Origin: Tiliqua scincoides
Lineage: Eukaryota; Chordata; Lepidosauria; Squamata; Scincidae
NCBI RefSeq assembly: GCF_035046505.1
Contig: NC_089821.1
Span: 94,686,632 to 94,750,631 of the forward strand
Reading direction: 5' to 3'
Length of the DNA stretch: 64,000 nt
Shown: positions 44,641 through 55,517 of the stretch, piece by piece
How positions within the stretch are numbered: position 1 is the first letter of the stretch
Layout of the letters: each line of letters begins with the position of its first letter
Notes under the pieces: model-generated
Database searches by the model: none
What the model was told of the DNA's origin: nothing
The model's input: the letters and a program-made list of their open reading frames with translations, nothing else
Program-made: the position numbers and the translations under genes

Positions 44641-45312
44641 TGTAGAGCACTTCCTAGCATGTACCACATTTTCCATTGCTTAAAGAACCATGGGGGAAGA
44701 AGCCAGGTAAGGAGGTAGGATTGCTGCACTGCAATCCTTTCAGGCCATCTGCCTTCTTCTCATGTAGCTTTCTCCCATTGGGTTCCTTTATACAGCTTGG
44801 TGGAGGAAGGAGCAAAGTGAGGGAACCAGAAATGTGGTCCCAGAGTGCCCCACATTCTCTGCTTTGATAAAGAGCCCATACAGAGGACAGGGCCACTGGG
44901 AGGCCAACTCCATTAGTGGCAGAGTAGGAAGGCACAAGCATTGGTTTGCTGTCCCCTCTGTTCCTCCCAGTCCACCACCCAATGCAAAGAGTATTGTTAG
45001 CTTAAGGGTCATGCAGGCCTGACGTCTCTTAAGTAGCCGAGTGGGGGAGGTGGCAGTGGCTGTTGTGGTGGGGTGCAATTTGTGCACCATTTCAGGGGCC
45101 ATTTTGACTTGTACTAAGCTTGGGCTATCTCACAGGGCTGTTAGAGTTGCCTGACATACAGCTGTTAAAAGAACAGGCCACCTGCCGGAGAAAAGTTGAT
45201 AGCTTTAGTTTGTATCATTTCTATAGCACTGACTTTGCTTTAGAGACATCGTCCAAGGCTATATACTATAAACTACTGAGTGCAGAGGAGCTGTTATTTT
45301 GCTGGAATTCTC
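44641..45312. other. unclassified sequence
   Basis: Moderately GC-rich; no exon or repeat family recognised. Confidence 0.3.
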
Positions 45313-45800
45313 ACAGCACAATCTTATCCCCCACCATTGGTGATGGTGCAGCCAGTGGGGCACATGTGCATCCACTGGTGGTGATGGTAGGGTGATCAAA
45401 AGACCTGGGAGAGATAAGAGATTCTTTTCCCCCTTACATTTCTGTAGGCATTCTTGTGGCCTATGGATCTCCTTGGGCGTACACCAGTTATATTACTAGT
45501 GTATGTCTGAGGAGCAGAAAGGGAGGAGACAGCTTCAAAAGGAAGAGACAGGATCCTGGCACATGCTGGTGTCACCAGAATCCACATCTCCTTCCCTCGA
45601 TATACCCACTTCTCCCCCAACTGTCCCCCTTCCCACTCCCACCTCTAACTTACCAACAATGGCAGAGCCTCCCAGAGCTGGTGCAGTGTGCACCAGACCT
45701 CTGCCCATTTGCCACAACAGCCTGGAAGCATGTGGTAGTGGTCCAGTTTTTCCACCACCACAAAGGGCCGTGCGCTGCTGGAACATGAATTCTGACAGCT
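45313..45800. mobile_element. CCCAATCCTA-family element, diverged
   Basis: CAGCACAATCTTATCCCCCA at the left and interior CCACATCTCCTTCCCTCGAT with C-rich text resemble the family. The right end is unclear. Confidence 0.3.
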
Positions 45801-47474
45801 CAAGACGACTGGGCCGGCCCTTAGAATGTGGTGATCAGAGCATAAATAAATGTGACTTACCAAACCAGGAAAAAAAAAAAATCTTCACCAGTAGGGACTC
45901 AGTAGGATTATTATATCAAGAGCAGCAGCACTAAACCTTAGAGTTCTTCCAACATTCAAGCCGAAATATCAAGTCAAAATCTTAGTGCCAAGTTAGAGTG
46001 TTATGAAAAGTAGAGGTTTCTAATGAAAACATTCTGGCACGTACTTTAGAACAGTGGCTCAAATAACACTGATATTAATGCCGAAGACTTCGAGGGAATC
46101 TGCCTGAGTAATGCTGGAGTTACTCCATTCTGGGGTTGTTCACTCTGATCAAAGATGGGGATTTCCAGTATTAAGACCCATAGACATTTATGCCAAAGGT
46201 GGAGATATTGTGAAGTGCTTCCACAAGAAAGTATTGACCTCATGTTTGGTAGGAGTGTGTGTGGCAGTTAGACATGGCCGTCTCCTATTCAAGATCAAAG
46301 CCTATTGATGGAAACCTTTGGTTGCCATGGGGACATTAGTCGGAGCCATGAGCTTGCTTGAGTTCTTTCATTACCCCCACAAGCTTAATCGTCAAGTTGC
46401 ATTATTGACAAGATTGTCTCCGAGCTGACCAAAGTTTTCTTCTGAACAAAGAATGCTTTACAGTGTATTATTCTTTATGTTAAAAAAACAAATAAGTACA
46501 TTTTCACATTTTCCCTCTAATTAATATTCATTATCCTCCAGGCAAAATATTAGTGATGTTCTTCAACGATTGATTAGGCATTAAAGTTTAAACCCAGAAT
46601 TCCAATAGTAGATCAATTACATGTTTTCCAATTTTCTTTTATTTAGTAGCTCAGAACTGAAATTGGACTGTTAAGACCAAGGAAGGAAGTGACTTCTGCC
46701 TTGGAACTTAAATTACAACAGGTCAAGTGTGCATAGCTGCAGGGTAGTTCAATAGCTCACTAAGCTCTTGGCAATGGATATTGGAGACAATGAAAATGGT
46801 TTTGGAAATTCAAGATTGGGAATGAACAAGGAGGTGTGGTGCAAACTGAGAGTTTTACCTGTAGACAGTTTTACCAGTAGCATGTTATTGGACATTTTTG
46901 TATGTCCAAGAACCAGTAAAAAATGATACATAATACCAAAAATCATATCCACAGCCATAAAAATAATGAACTTAAAAAAGTAGAAATAGGCCACATGTTT
47001 TGCTTTAAAAATTAATATTTTAAAAGTGGGCCTGTCTTTCTACACTAAGGCACCTGTGCTTTTAATGGCCGTGTGAATGACAAGCGGAAATTTAGCTGAC
47101 AAAGCCTTTCCTGGCATGCAGATGCAATGATAAGACACACTTACTTGGAGCTGCTGTGTGTCATACACTGTGAAAAGCAGTGAGCTCTGTGAAAAAGAAG
47201 CTGGAAACCTGCTACTCTCAATGAGAAGCTCTTTTCTCCCACTGGTTTCCACAGGGCTGAGGATGGAAGAAGTGCCCCAGGATAAACACTAATCAAATAA
47301 TCATCCTTTTTTTTTTTTTTTTAATCCCTAAAGGGATTTGTGCCTTTGGTATGCACACCTAATGAACAGGCCGGTTTAATAGTTGACTCATTCACTGCAC
47401 GTTGTAGACAAAGAATGATGAGACAAAACTCAAGACATTGACATTGAGGGGTGTGCCCCTGGACTCTCAATAAG
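45801..47474. other. unique DNA; possible conserved non-coding segment 46.03-46.48 kb
   Basis: The repeat-free stretch holds two TCF/LEF-like words (TGATCAAAG at about 46146, AGATCAAAG at about 46292) and an RFX-like half site GGTTGCCATGGGGAC (46320-46334). The clustering is visible; function and conservation are inferred. Confidence 0.35.
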
Positions 47475-47818
47475 CAGTGGTGTAGCCAGATCAGGACGCC
47501 CTGTTCCAACCCCCAGAGATTTGCTGGGCTTTCTGCTGGGGGAGGGTTGCAGCACTCACTGCCCGAGTGTTTGGAGAGGCAAGAGAAGCATTGAAGGGCT
47601 CACCAGCTCCTCTGTTTGGCTCCAAATCAGAGCCATTCCAGAGTCTAGGGTAATGCAATAAAGTGGGGGGGGGAGGGGGTTAATGTGACAGTGTCATCAC
47701 ACCATCCTGCCTTGGACTCCAGCCAGCGAAGCTGCCTCACTGTCCCTCAACTCCCTGGCCCAATTCACCCTACCACCATTGGGAACGGTGGGGATAGAAG
47801 ACCTGTGATGCCACTGAA
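47475..47818. mobile_element. MITE, CAGTGGTGTAGCC-terminus
   Basis: The left end CAGTGGTGTAGCCAGATC and right end GACCTGTGATGCCACTG are inverted. No 8-bp duplication was found. Confidence 0.45.
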
Positions 47819-48680
47819 ACATGCATAATGGCCACCCAGCTTCCAGCTTACCAGCTGCAGTTTGATGCTGATAAGCAAAGAGAAATAGCAGGATCCATGT
47901 TACCTGTTGAGTGCACTTGTCCATGGGACTGTAACATGGAAATAATGTGGTGGGTTTTTTGTTTTTTTTTTGGAGAGGGGAGAATAATGCTGTTTTAAAA
48001 CTGAAAAGAGAGCTAAAGATAGCAACTTTGGTACACTCCAGACAGGTTTGCATGTGTTTTCTGTTGTTCTGAACTGCCAGGTGTTCTTACTCCACAAGGT
48101 TGAATAGCCTTCATTGCAATAAGCAATTCAATTGGCAATTTGATATAAGTAGTAAAAAAAAAAAAATTGCTATCCCAGGACAAGGATGTATTTTTCAATC
48201 TTAAGAATATGGCCTTTCAAGATGAAGTTGGAGGATAAAGTAAATCTTGTTGAGTGGGATGACTGTGTCAACAATGCTACAAACCCACAAGGTAATAAAA
48301 AGTATGTTCTGAACATTGTGAGTTTAGAGAACTTCTCCTTTTTTTATGCTGCCACAGCTGCTGGCTGCCCATTCCTCCTGTTAGGATGATTACTGACTAA
48401 TAGCCCAGCATGATCCCTTGGTGTGTCATCAGTGAGAGATAATGACAGGAGAGGGTCTCTTGATGGTTGTTGGGAATCCTTTTTCAATTTTTGGAGCGCA
48501 AAACTCATCAGTGACAAGGTTACACCCCTCTAACTCAGAGGAAGGAGCCAGCAAAAAGGGGTATGCAGTTTGAATCAACAATGCAGACTCCCTTTCACAT
48601 AAACTAAATGGACGCAGAAAGGAAGTGAGATCTTTTGGCCATGCCCACACCCAGTTAAATGTGCTAGTTGCTACATTTAA
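47819..48680. other. unique sequence
   Basis: No gene recognised. Confidence 0.3.
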
Positions 48681-48688
48681 ATCCCTGG

Positions 48689-49082
48689 CAGGGTGACCAG
48701 ATACAATGGAGGACGGAGTACCTATATCTTTACCCATAGAAGAGGGCATTTTGGCAGGTGCAGCTCAACATGGAAGGGTTTAAAAAGCTGCACCTGCCAA
48801 GTGTGAGCCGCTAGGACCCCGTGGAACCCTCTCTGAGGCTCCTGACAGGATTGGAAATTGTACTTCTGGTTTTCTGGAAGTAAAGTTAATAGCATTGGGG
48901 AACCTCAGAGAGGCTTCCCCAATGTGGGTTAAGGTCGCAAAGGCTCCGTGAGCCTCAAGTGAGTAGTGGGGGGGCGGCAACAGCCTGCAGGGGTCGCCAT
49001 TGTGGATCTTTGCCCCGGGTGTGGGGCTGGGGAGGTCCGCTGCTGATAGGCACTCTGTCCTCCATTGTATCTAGTCACCCTG
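48689..49082. mobile_element. hAT-like MITE, CAGGGTGACC termini, 8-bp duplication intact
   Basis: It begins CAGGGTGACCAGATACAATG and ends CATTGTATCTAGTCACCCTG, with long inverted termini. ATCCCTGG flanks both sides (48681-48688, 49083-49090). Interior stems pair TTTTGGCAGGTGCAGC with GCTGCACCTGCCAA. A smaller relative lies at 53935-54110. Confidence 0.95.
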
Positions 49083-49287
49083 ATCCCTGGCTTAGCAGCT
49101 TGATACTTAAAGGACCTACCTCCGATCCCATGCACTCAACTCCTGATCCAAGGCCTGGCTGTGGGTGAAGTTTGACTGGTGAGACAAAAGGGCAGGATCT
49201 TGTCAGCAGCCACACTCATACTGTGGAATGTCCTCCCTCAGAAAGCATGCATTGCTCAGACCCCAGAAGTTTTAAGGAGTTTTTAAG

Positions 49288-49365
49288 GTTGCAATTCTGT
49301 ACCCACTTTCCTGGGAGTAAGCCCCTTTGCACATGATGGGATTTATTTCTAAGTATACATGGTTG
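49288..49365. mobile_element. short AATCCTAT-type MITE
   Basis: GGTTGCAATTCTGTACCCAC, TTCCTGGGAGTAAGCCCC and TTTATTTCTAAGTATACATG are the reversed short unit. Confidence 0.55.
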
Positions 49366-49388
49366 TGTTGTGAGCATATGGTCCAGAC

Positions 49389-49802
49389 CAGAGGTTCTCA
49401 AACTTCTTGGGAATAAAACTCCCAAGGTTTTTGTGACAAGAGGGAGCAAAGGCAGCGACACGATCCCCAGGATTGCATTGCCAACAGGGATGAAGGGGTA
49501 ATGCTTTTTTAAAAAGCAATTAAAACCACTTCCTGGTTGCAATTGTGAAACTGGAAGTGATTTGTGATCACTTTCTTCAACATTCTAAGACTTGGGGAGC
49601 CCTGTGGAGGGTTGTGCGGGGCTCCCCACAATTCCTGGACATTGCAGCAGCCCTCTGTAAGTAAAAGCACCCCCTTTGCCCCCATTAGCAACCTGATCCT
49701 GGGGATCGCATCGCTGCCTTTCCCCTTTCCCCACCCCTTAAGGGGCCAGAGACAGTGTTACACAAGCTGGTGAGTTGCAACCCACCACTTTGAGTACCAA
49801 TG
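49389..49802. mobile_element. foldback hAT-like MITE
   Basis: Ends are CAGAGGTTCTCAAAC and GTTTGAGTACCAATG-like (ACTTTGAGTACCAATG). The flanks GTCCAGAC and ATCCAGAC match at seven of eight. CACGATCCCCAGGATTGCAT pairs with GATCCTGGGGATCGCATC. Confidence 0.88.
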
Positions 49803-50039
49803 ATCCAGACCAATTGATTACAATAAAAAATCTTGACCTTTTGCTTATCATGGTTTTTGCTCTCTGCTCTTTTTATATATAGTAAATCTTGTTTATATTT
49901 GTTTAGCAAATATATATATTTGCTTCTGTCTGCTGCCATTATACTGCATATGATGATGTTTTAGATTGTGTTTATTGATTTTAGCATTTTCAGGTTGGTT
50001 TGTCTGTACAGTACATTTATTTTAAATGTGTAATTATTA

Positions 50040-50130
50040 AATGTTTCAATAATTTTTGTAAGCCACCATGGTGGCACCTGCAGGAGTGAAAGGATGGGGG
50101 AGAACATTTCAAATAAATAAAATAAATGTT
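50040..50130 (+). mobile_element. LINE 3' tail, L2/CR1-like
   Basis: TTGTAAGCCACCATGGTGGC then GAGTGAAAGGATGGGG and an AAATAAATAAAATAAATG run resembles an L2-type 3' tail (compare 55380-55446). Confidence 0.5.
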
Positions 50131-50268
50131 GATTCCCACAAGACAATAGGCCACTTTGGACTTGGCAGTTTTGCAGTTTCTGCCTTTTTCTGTGGACATG
50201 TGAATGACTCAGAACAGTACAACACACAGAGTCCTTTCATTAGGAGGACACATTATTGTATTTTTGTA

Positions 50269-50560
50269 TTGGCAACCTTCAGTCTCGAAAGACTATGGTA
50301 TCGCACTCTGAAAGGTAGTTCTGGCACAGCGTCTAGTGTGGCTGAAAAGGCCAATCCGGGAGTGACAATCCCTTCCACACCGGGAGCAAGTGCAGTCTGT
50401 CCCTGGTCTGTCTCCCTGGCTAGGGGCCTTCCTTCTTTGCCTCTTAGCCTCAGACTGTTGGCAAAGTGTCTCTTCAAACTGGGAAAGGCCATGCTGCACA
50501 GCCTGCCTCCAAGCGGGCCGCTCAGAGGCCAGGGTTTCCCACTTGTTGAGGTCCATCCCT
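50269..50560 (-). mobile_element. LINE-A copy 3, 5'-truncated
   Basis: It spans the last codons of ORF2, from MDLNKWETLASERPAWRQ to CTCSRCGRDCHSRIGLFSH and the C-terminus QSAIP-stop, then the tail with the hairpin at 50281-50294. It differs from copy 1 at about five positions over 290 bp. The 5' break is at CATCCCT (50560). No target duplication was evident. A 165-codon plus-strand open frame here is antisense to it. Confidence 0.9.
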
Positions 50561-51333
50561 CATGACAATAGTATAATATCTTTTGGTGTGGTATCCCTTG
50601 GTTGGTGTGGTATCCCTTGTCTATGTTCAACAGAGCAGCTGCCTATTCATGAGCCTTCCATCTGGAAGACCAGTTCTGACTAATGAACAGCTGTGCCTTG
50701 CTCTGCAGTTTAGTCTGAGGATAAATTCATTTTACTCTGATCATATTATTTCATTTGTGGGTCTTGCGTCCACCTGATATCGTCCCCACTGATCCTTTCT
50801 GGAGTGGCAAAGTGACTGCAAGATATCAAATTTGCACCGTTTATATAAAGTAGTCCCAATCTTCTTTGGCACTGAGAATGGTCTATCGGTTCCCAGTTTG
50901 CTGTGCCTAAACGCCCTTGGAATCTTGATTCATTGCCCTTTGGCAGCAAGTTTCTATCCCCATCATTTGTTCTCCTTGACTAGAAATTTGCTCCGCGCAT
51001 GACTCATTAATGTGCGGCTCAGGAGCCTAGTGTGCCAAGATGATATGATGCAAGTACTAGACCCAAGAATGACACAATCTGATGAAACCAGCAGTGTGAA
51101 AGATGAAGGTTAACCAAACCATGCAAATAGGAATGAGCTTACTAGACTGGACCACATTTGGATTTCGGCTGGCTGAAGTTCTCTCAACTATTTTTCCTAT
51201 TGATTTAACAATTTGTTCTGGCTTAGCAGCCTAAACTTCACTAACGTTTACCCTTCATGTCCTCCTCCATCTCCTCTGTAAGAGGTGAAATACATTAATG
51301 ATGATGTCCTTTCTTGGTCTCCCTTGCTTTATT
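50561..51333. other. unique sequence
   Basis: TGGTGTGGTATCCCTTG occurs twice in tandem near 50584-50620. No gene recognised. Confidence 0.3.
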
Positions 51334-51836
51334 GGTCAGATCCTACTCCCCACCAGCCCAAAGCATGCAGCATTGCTGATGGAGTGCGTGCTACATGCCA
51401 TGGGGCTGCAACAAAATGGCCCAGGAGAGTTAAGTAAAAATATTTTTTACAAACTTCCCCATAAGCTCTCTGGCCTCCAGTGGATCTTCTTGGACATATG
51501 TCAGCTATTTAGCTGGCATATCTCTGAGAAGAGTCATAGGGTATGTTGGGCTGGGAAAAGGGGGATAGGATTTTGGCATAAACTGTTGCTGCTGAGATCC
51601 TCCCCCTCTCATCTCTGTCTCAGCCCATTCCCCACCTCAAACCATCCATAATTGTCCCCTGTCCTGCACCCCCCTAACTTCCTGGCAGCAGTGCAAGAGG
51701 TTCAAGCAGGCCAATGTCACCCTAGTCTCTTGCCCTGGCACCCACAGTCCATAAGAGTGACTTTTGTACCATCGTTCCAGGATTTAGGCTGATGGAGTGT
51801 GAGATCCATCAGCCTAAGCCCTGGATAGGATTAGGC
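51334..51836. mobile_element. CCCAATCCTA-family element, diverged
   Basis: CAGATCCTACTCCCCACC at the left and GGATAGGATTAGGCT at the right. An internal palindrome pairs TTTAGGCTGATGGAGTG with GATCCATCAGCCTAA. Confidence 0.4.
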
Positions 51837-51837
51837 T

Positions 51838-51925
51838 ATAAGGCTGTCATCTTATTTACACTTTCCTGGGAGCAAGTCCCACTGAACACAATGGTACATA
51901 CTTCTCAATAGACATCCGTAGGATC
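51838..51925. mobile_element. short AATCCTAT-type MITE
   Basis: TTTACACTTTCCTGGGAGCA, CAAGTCCCACTGAACACAAT and ACTTCTCAATAGACATCCG are the reversed short unit. Confidence 0.55.
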
Positions 51926-52012
51926 ATGCGGTGAATTTTTTGCTTAATTGGGGGGTAGCATTTCTGCCAGTGTTGAAAAGAACTTAAATACTGTTGTTGA
52001 CTTCGAAATTAA

Positions 52013-52420
52013 CAACCAAATCCTTCCTAACTCGCCGCTCAGCGATGCAGCAATGCCAACGTGGTGTCCGCTGAATCCTGCCATGGAGTTTTGGCATGTT
52101 GAGGTCATCTTGGGGTAAGAGAATATTTGTTCTCTTCCCTGGGGTAAGCTCCTGCTGACCTGGTGAGTCAACAGGACCTGAGCCAACAATATCAACAGCA
52201 TTTACCCATGGAGGCTGATCAGACCTGGGAAGCGGGTTAGGATTTGGCAGGCACTGCTCCATGGCCTACCCCCTTTGTGGACCTGATCTGCCCATCTCCC
52301 TTTTCCCTTTCCTACCTGTTCTGTTCACCCTGCCCCATTCCACCCCTCCCCACCTCCCTCCTGGCCCCTGTGCAGCCTTACCTGAGGCAGAAGCATCCAT
52401 GGTCCGCTGCTGTGAGGACC
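52013..52420. mobile_element. CCCAATCCTA-family element
   Basis: ACCAAATCCTTCCTAACTCG starts it. GCTGAATCCTGCCATGGAGT and GTTGAGGTCATCTTGGGGTA parallel the 31.4-kb copy, as does GGACCTGATCTGCCCATC. The right end is approximate. Confidence 0.45.
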
Positions 52421-52534
52421 CAGTTACTCACTGCTTCTGGTGGCTGCCAGGCTCCGCTCTCCAAAGTGCATTACACGGCTGGAACATACGTTTTGATGGT
52501 ATAATAGCCTGCTATGATTGGGCCATAAGGCATC

Positions 52535-52605
52535 TGGTTGCAGCAACCTTGCTGAAGCTAAGTGAGCCTCAGTGGATCCCGTAACGCCTGGTTAGGAGAC
52601 TGCCG
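52535..52605 (+). mobile_element. possible diverged 5S-like SINE head
   Basis: CTTGCTGAAGCTAAGTGAGC followed about 35 bp later by CCTGGTTAGGAGACTGCC resembles the 5S rRNA internal promoter order. It is diverged, has no LINE-A tail, and could be chance. Confidence 0.3.
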
Positions 52606-52720
52606 AGCCATTGGTCCATCTAACTCAGTACTGACTGGCAGTAGTCCCTTCATGTTTTCAGGCAGGGAATTTTCCCAGCCTTAGCAGGAGATGTCAGGGA
52701 CTGAAATCAGTCCCAGAACC
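52606..52720 (-). mobile_element. tRNA-derived SINE fragment, TGCAGAAGGT family
   Basis: The plus strand TTGGTCCATCTAACTCAGTA, CTGACTGGCAGTAGTCCC, GGCAGGGAATTTTCCCAGCC and AGGGACTGAAATCAGTCCC is the reverse of the SINE body. The head is lost. Confidence 0.7.
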
Positions 52721-52814
52721 GAAAAAAAAACCACTTGCTTTACTGCTGCACTCTGACCTCATCCCCAAAGTGAGCTGAGCTTTGGCTGTTCACCCACGGT
52801 TTAAACATCTGCAA

Positions 52815-53040
52815 CCTAGACAGAGCCAGAATGGTGTAATGGTTAGAGACTTCGATTTAGACCTTGTAGATCCAAGTTCAAATTCCTGCTCAATCATGAA
52901 GCTTTCTGGGTGTCCTTGGGCCAGTCACTATCCCTCAGCCTCACCTACCTCAAAGGGTTGTTGTGAGGACAAAGGGAAGGGAGGAACTATGTACACCACC
53001 CTGACCTCCTTGAAGGATGGGTGGTAGAGAAAGGTGAAAA
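52815..53040 (+). mobile_element. Squam-type tRNA SINE
   Basis: AGAGCCAGAATGGTGTAATG (A box), AGATCCAAGTTCAAATTCC (B box), CCTTGGGCCAGTCACTATCC, GGTTGTTGTGAGGACAAAGG and ACCACCCTGACCTCCTTGAA. It ends near GTGGTAGAGAAAGGTG. More diverged than the 44.4-kb copy. Confidence 0.88.
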
Positions 53041-53511
53041 TCAACAAAACAAACAAAACAATGAAAGAAAAATACAAAACTTGAATGTTCAATATCTTAC
53101 AATCTCTTCACAGAAATATTGCACATTAAAGTATTATCCCACCCTTATCATAATTCATTTTCCTAAAGAAGCCTGTATACCCACATTATAGGAGCTCAAC
53201 CTAAAGAACTCAAATTTGTCAATTCCTTTTCAGTGACCTCCCTTTAGCTTCCCTTTTCACTCAGGGGAAAAAAGCACCTCAGGGAAGCCGAGTCAAGCTG
53301 AAACTGGATGTGGAAGTGATCCATCTTTCAGAATTTCATTATCTGTGACTTTGTCCTTCCCACTGATGTGAAGTATCCTTCCCAAATAATTACATGAGGG
53401 ATAGGTTCAGGACCTTGTCTTGGCAGTGTTCAGCTATTCCTTGAAACATAGATTGGTTGTTTCTCCCCACACGACCCTCCAATTCTGCAAATAAGCAGAT
53501 CTTCTTTGTAG
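53041..53511. other. unique sequence
   Basis: No gene recognised. Confidence 0.3.
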
Positions 53512-53519
53512 GTCTAGAA

Positions 53520-53747
53520 CAGCGTTTTTAAACCTTTTTCATCTCATGGCACACTGACGAGGCACTAAAATTGTCAAGACACACTATCAGGTTTTTGACA
53601 ATTAACAAAGCGCACTATGTTGTCAGTGGGGGCTCACATCCCCCATTGGCTCTACTAATAAATGACCTTCCCCCAAATTCCTGTGGCACACCAGTGAACC
53701 ACTCAAGGCACACCAATGTGCCATGGCACAGTGGTTGAAAATGGCTG
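53520..53747. mobile_element. hAT-like MITE, TTTTCAACC family, 8-bp duplication intact
   Basis: It begins CAGCGTTTTTAAACC and ends GGTTGAAAATGGCTG. GTCTAGAA flanks both sides (53512-53519, 53748-53755), matching the hAT-type preferred target. Confidence 0.95.
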
Positions 53748-53934
53748 GTCTAGAAGGCTAATGCATACAGCCACAGATAGGCTGTCCTTCTTAAACCTGA
53801 TTGTTGATGATCAGTTGAACTTTCATGAATGGAAGTTACTGATGGGAGGTGGGTGCTTGAAGGCTGGGAATCTGGCTTTTGAAAGGTGATACCAGTTGGA
53901 GTTTGGAGAAGGAGGATCAGCTGAGGGAAGGGAG

Positions 53935-54110
53935 GAAAAAAGACAGCTTATGGAGGACAAAGTGCCTTTAACCAGTGTTTAGAAGAGGGGATTTTGGCAG
54001 GTGTAACTTTTAAAACCCTTTCATGTTGAGCTACACCTGAGAAAATGCCCTCTTCTAAACAGTGGTTTAAAGTATAGGCACTCTGTCCTCCATTGTATCT
54101 GGTCACCCTG
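53935..54110. mobile_element. small MITE of the CAGGGTGACC family
   Basis: The right end is CACTCTGTCCTCCATTGTAT then CTGGTCACCCTG. The eroded left end has TTATGGAGGACAAAGTGCC. Interior AGAAGAGGGGATTTTGGCAG pairs with AAAATGCCCTCTTCT. It is shorter than the 48.7-kb relative, an internal deletion form. Confidence 0.7.
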
Positions 54111-54295
54111 TTCCCAAACTGTGAGCCATGGCTCCCTGGGGAGCTGCAGAAACCAGCCAGGGGAGCCAAGGAATCCTTGCAAAAAACCCACCACCCTAGA
54201 AAGTGTATAGGATTGTAGCCCTAATGTGGAGCCAAAGCCAACAGCCCAGTTGGTCAAGGGAGCAACCAGTCGAAAAAGTTTGGGAACCACTGCAC
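54107..54295. mobile_element. hAT-like MITE, GTTCCCAAAC termini
   Basis: CTGTTCCCAAACTGTGAGCC on the left mirrors AAAGTTTGGGAACCACTG on the right. CCATGGCTCCCTGGGGAGC and the interior GTGGAGCCAAAGCCAAC fit a reptile hAT MITE. It overlaps the end of the preceding MITE. Confidence 0.65.
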
Positions 54296-54306
54296 TAATT
54301 CAACAT

Positions 54307-55446
54307 ACGTACATGAAACCACTGGGAGAGGTCATCCGGGGCTTTGGAGTGGGGTGCCATCAATATGCCGATGACACCCAGCTCTATCTCTCCTTTTCTC
54401 CAGCCTCCAGGGTGGTGGTTGAGGGCCTGGAGCGCTGTCTGGAGGCAGTGAGGATCTGGATGGGGGCTAACAAGCTGAAATTAAATCCGGATAAGACAGA
54501 GGCTCTCCTGGTTCGGAAATCCTTGATGCAGGTGCTGGACTACCAGCTTGCACTGAATGGGGTTGCACTCCCTCTGAAGGAGCAGGTTCGCAGCTTGGGG
54601 GTCCACCTGGACTCGCAGCTGCTCCTGGATTCCCAGGTGGCGGCTGTGGCTAGGGGGGCCTTCGCTCAGCTTCGGCTGGTGCGCCAGCTGCGGCCGTACT
54701 TGGATCGTGCAGACCTGGCCATGGTGATCCATGCCTCGGTGACATCGAGATTAGATTACTGTAACGCGCTCTATGTGGGGCTGCCCTTGAAGATGGTTCA
54801 GAAACTGCAACTAGTGCAGAATGCAGCGGCCCATGTGGTTACTGGAGGTAGGCGGTTCGACTCTGTCAGTCCGCTTCTCCAGCGGCTGCATTGGCTGCCC
54901 ATTCGTTTCCGGGCCCAATTCAAGGTGCTGGTATTGACCTTTAAAGCCCTATACTGCTCTGGGCCAGGGTATCTTAGAGATCGCCTACTCCCATACAATC
55001 CGGCTCGTCCTCTTAGGTCATCAGAGAAGGCCTTTTTACAAGTGCCGCCGCCTAGGGAGGTACGTGGGGTGGCTGCAAGAAATAGGGCCTTCTCAGCAGT
55101 GGCACCAACGTTGTGGAACTCCCTTCCCCTTGACTTAAGAATGGCTCCCTCTCTTGAGACCTTCCGGCGAGGCCTGAAGACCCTTCTGTTTAAACAAGCC
55201 TTCTGAGTTCTCGGCCTTTTTAACATCTTTTTAACGTCTTTTAATATTTTTTACAGGCCTGATTCTTTTATGACTTGCTGCTGCTCTATGCTCTTTTTAC
55301 CTATTTTTTATTCTGACGCCTGTTTTTTATGATGTGTTAATATGTTTTTATTTGTTTTTTAAATTATGTTTTTAATCTGTTGTAAGCCGCCTTGAGTCCC
55401 TTCGGGGAGAAAGGCGGGGTAAAAATAAAGTTATTATTATTATTAT
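54307..55446 (+). mobile_element. L2-clade LINE, 5'-truncated, open C-terminal frame
   Basis: It starts at the codons MKPLGEVIRG, carries the catalytic YADD, the C-terminal region, a 3' untranslated region, TTGTAAGCCGCCTTGAGTCC and AAGGCGGGGTAAAAATAAAG, and ends in (TTA)n. TACGTA occurs at both edges (54306-54311, 55447-55452) as a possible 6-bp duplication; the similarity continues weakly but overlaps element sequence. Flanked upstream by hAT MITEs. Confidence 0.92.
54313..55206 (+). pseudogene. L2 reverse transcriptase C-terminal part
   Basis: About 297 codons are open from MKPLGEVIRGFGVGCHQ to the stop at 55204-55206. Motifs in order: QYADDTQLY (catalytic aspartates, residues near 18-21 of this segment), NKLKLNPDKTEALLV (RT block D), VRSLGVHLDSQLLL, SRLDYCNALYVGLP, LQLVQNAAAHVVTGG, LHWLPIRFRAQFKVLVL, FSAVAPTLWNSLPLDLR and FRRGLKTLLFKQAF. 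These are the L2-clade C-terminal blocks. Endonuclease and RT fingers are missing, so it is a dead-on-arrival copy. The lack of stops and frameshifts over nearly 900 bp suggests it is recent. Confidence 0.92.
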
Positions 55447-55476
55447 TACGTAAATAAAACAAGGATTGCAAATACA

Positions 55477-55517
55477 TCTGTGGTACATCTGTGTGTACAT
55501 CTGTGTGTACATCTGTG
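55477..55517. repeat. short tandem repeat, TACATCTGTG units
   Basis: Four units based on TACATCTGTG(TG) with small length differences. Confidence 0.85.

Noticed and set aside
50068-50565. 165-codon plus-strand open frame
   Set aside because: It is antisense to LINE-A copy 3; the same antisense reading appears at every LINE-A copy.
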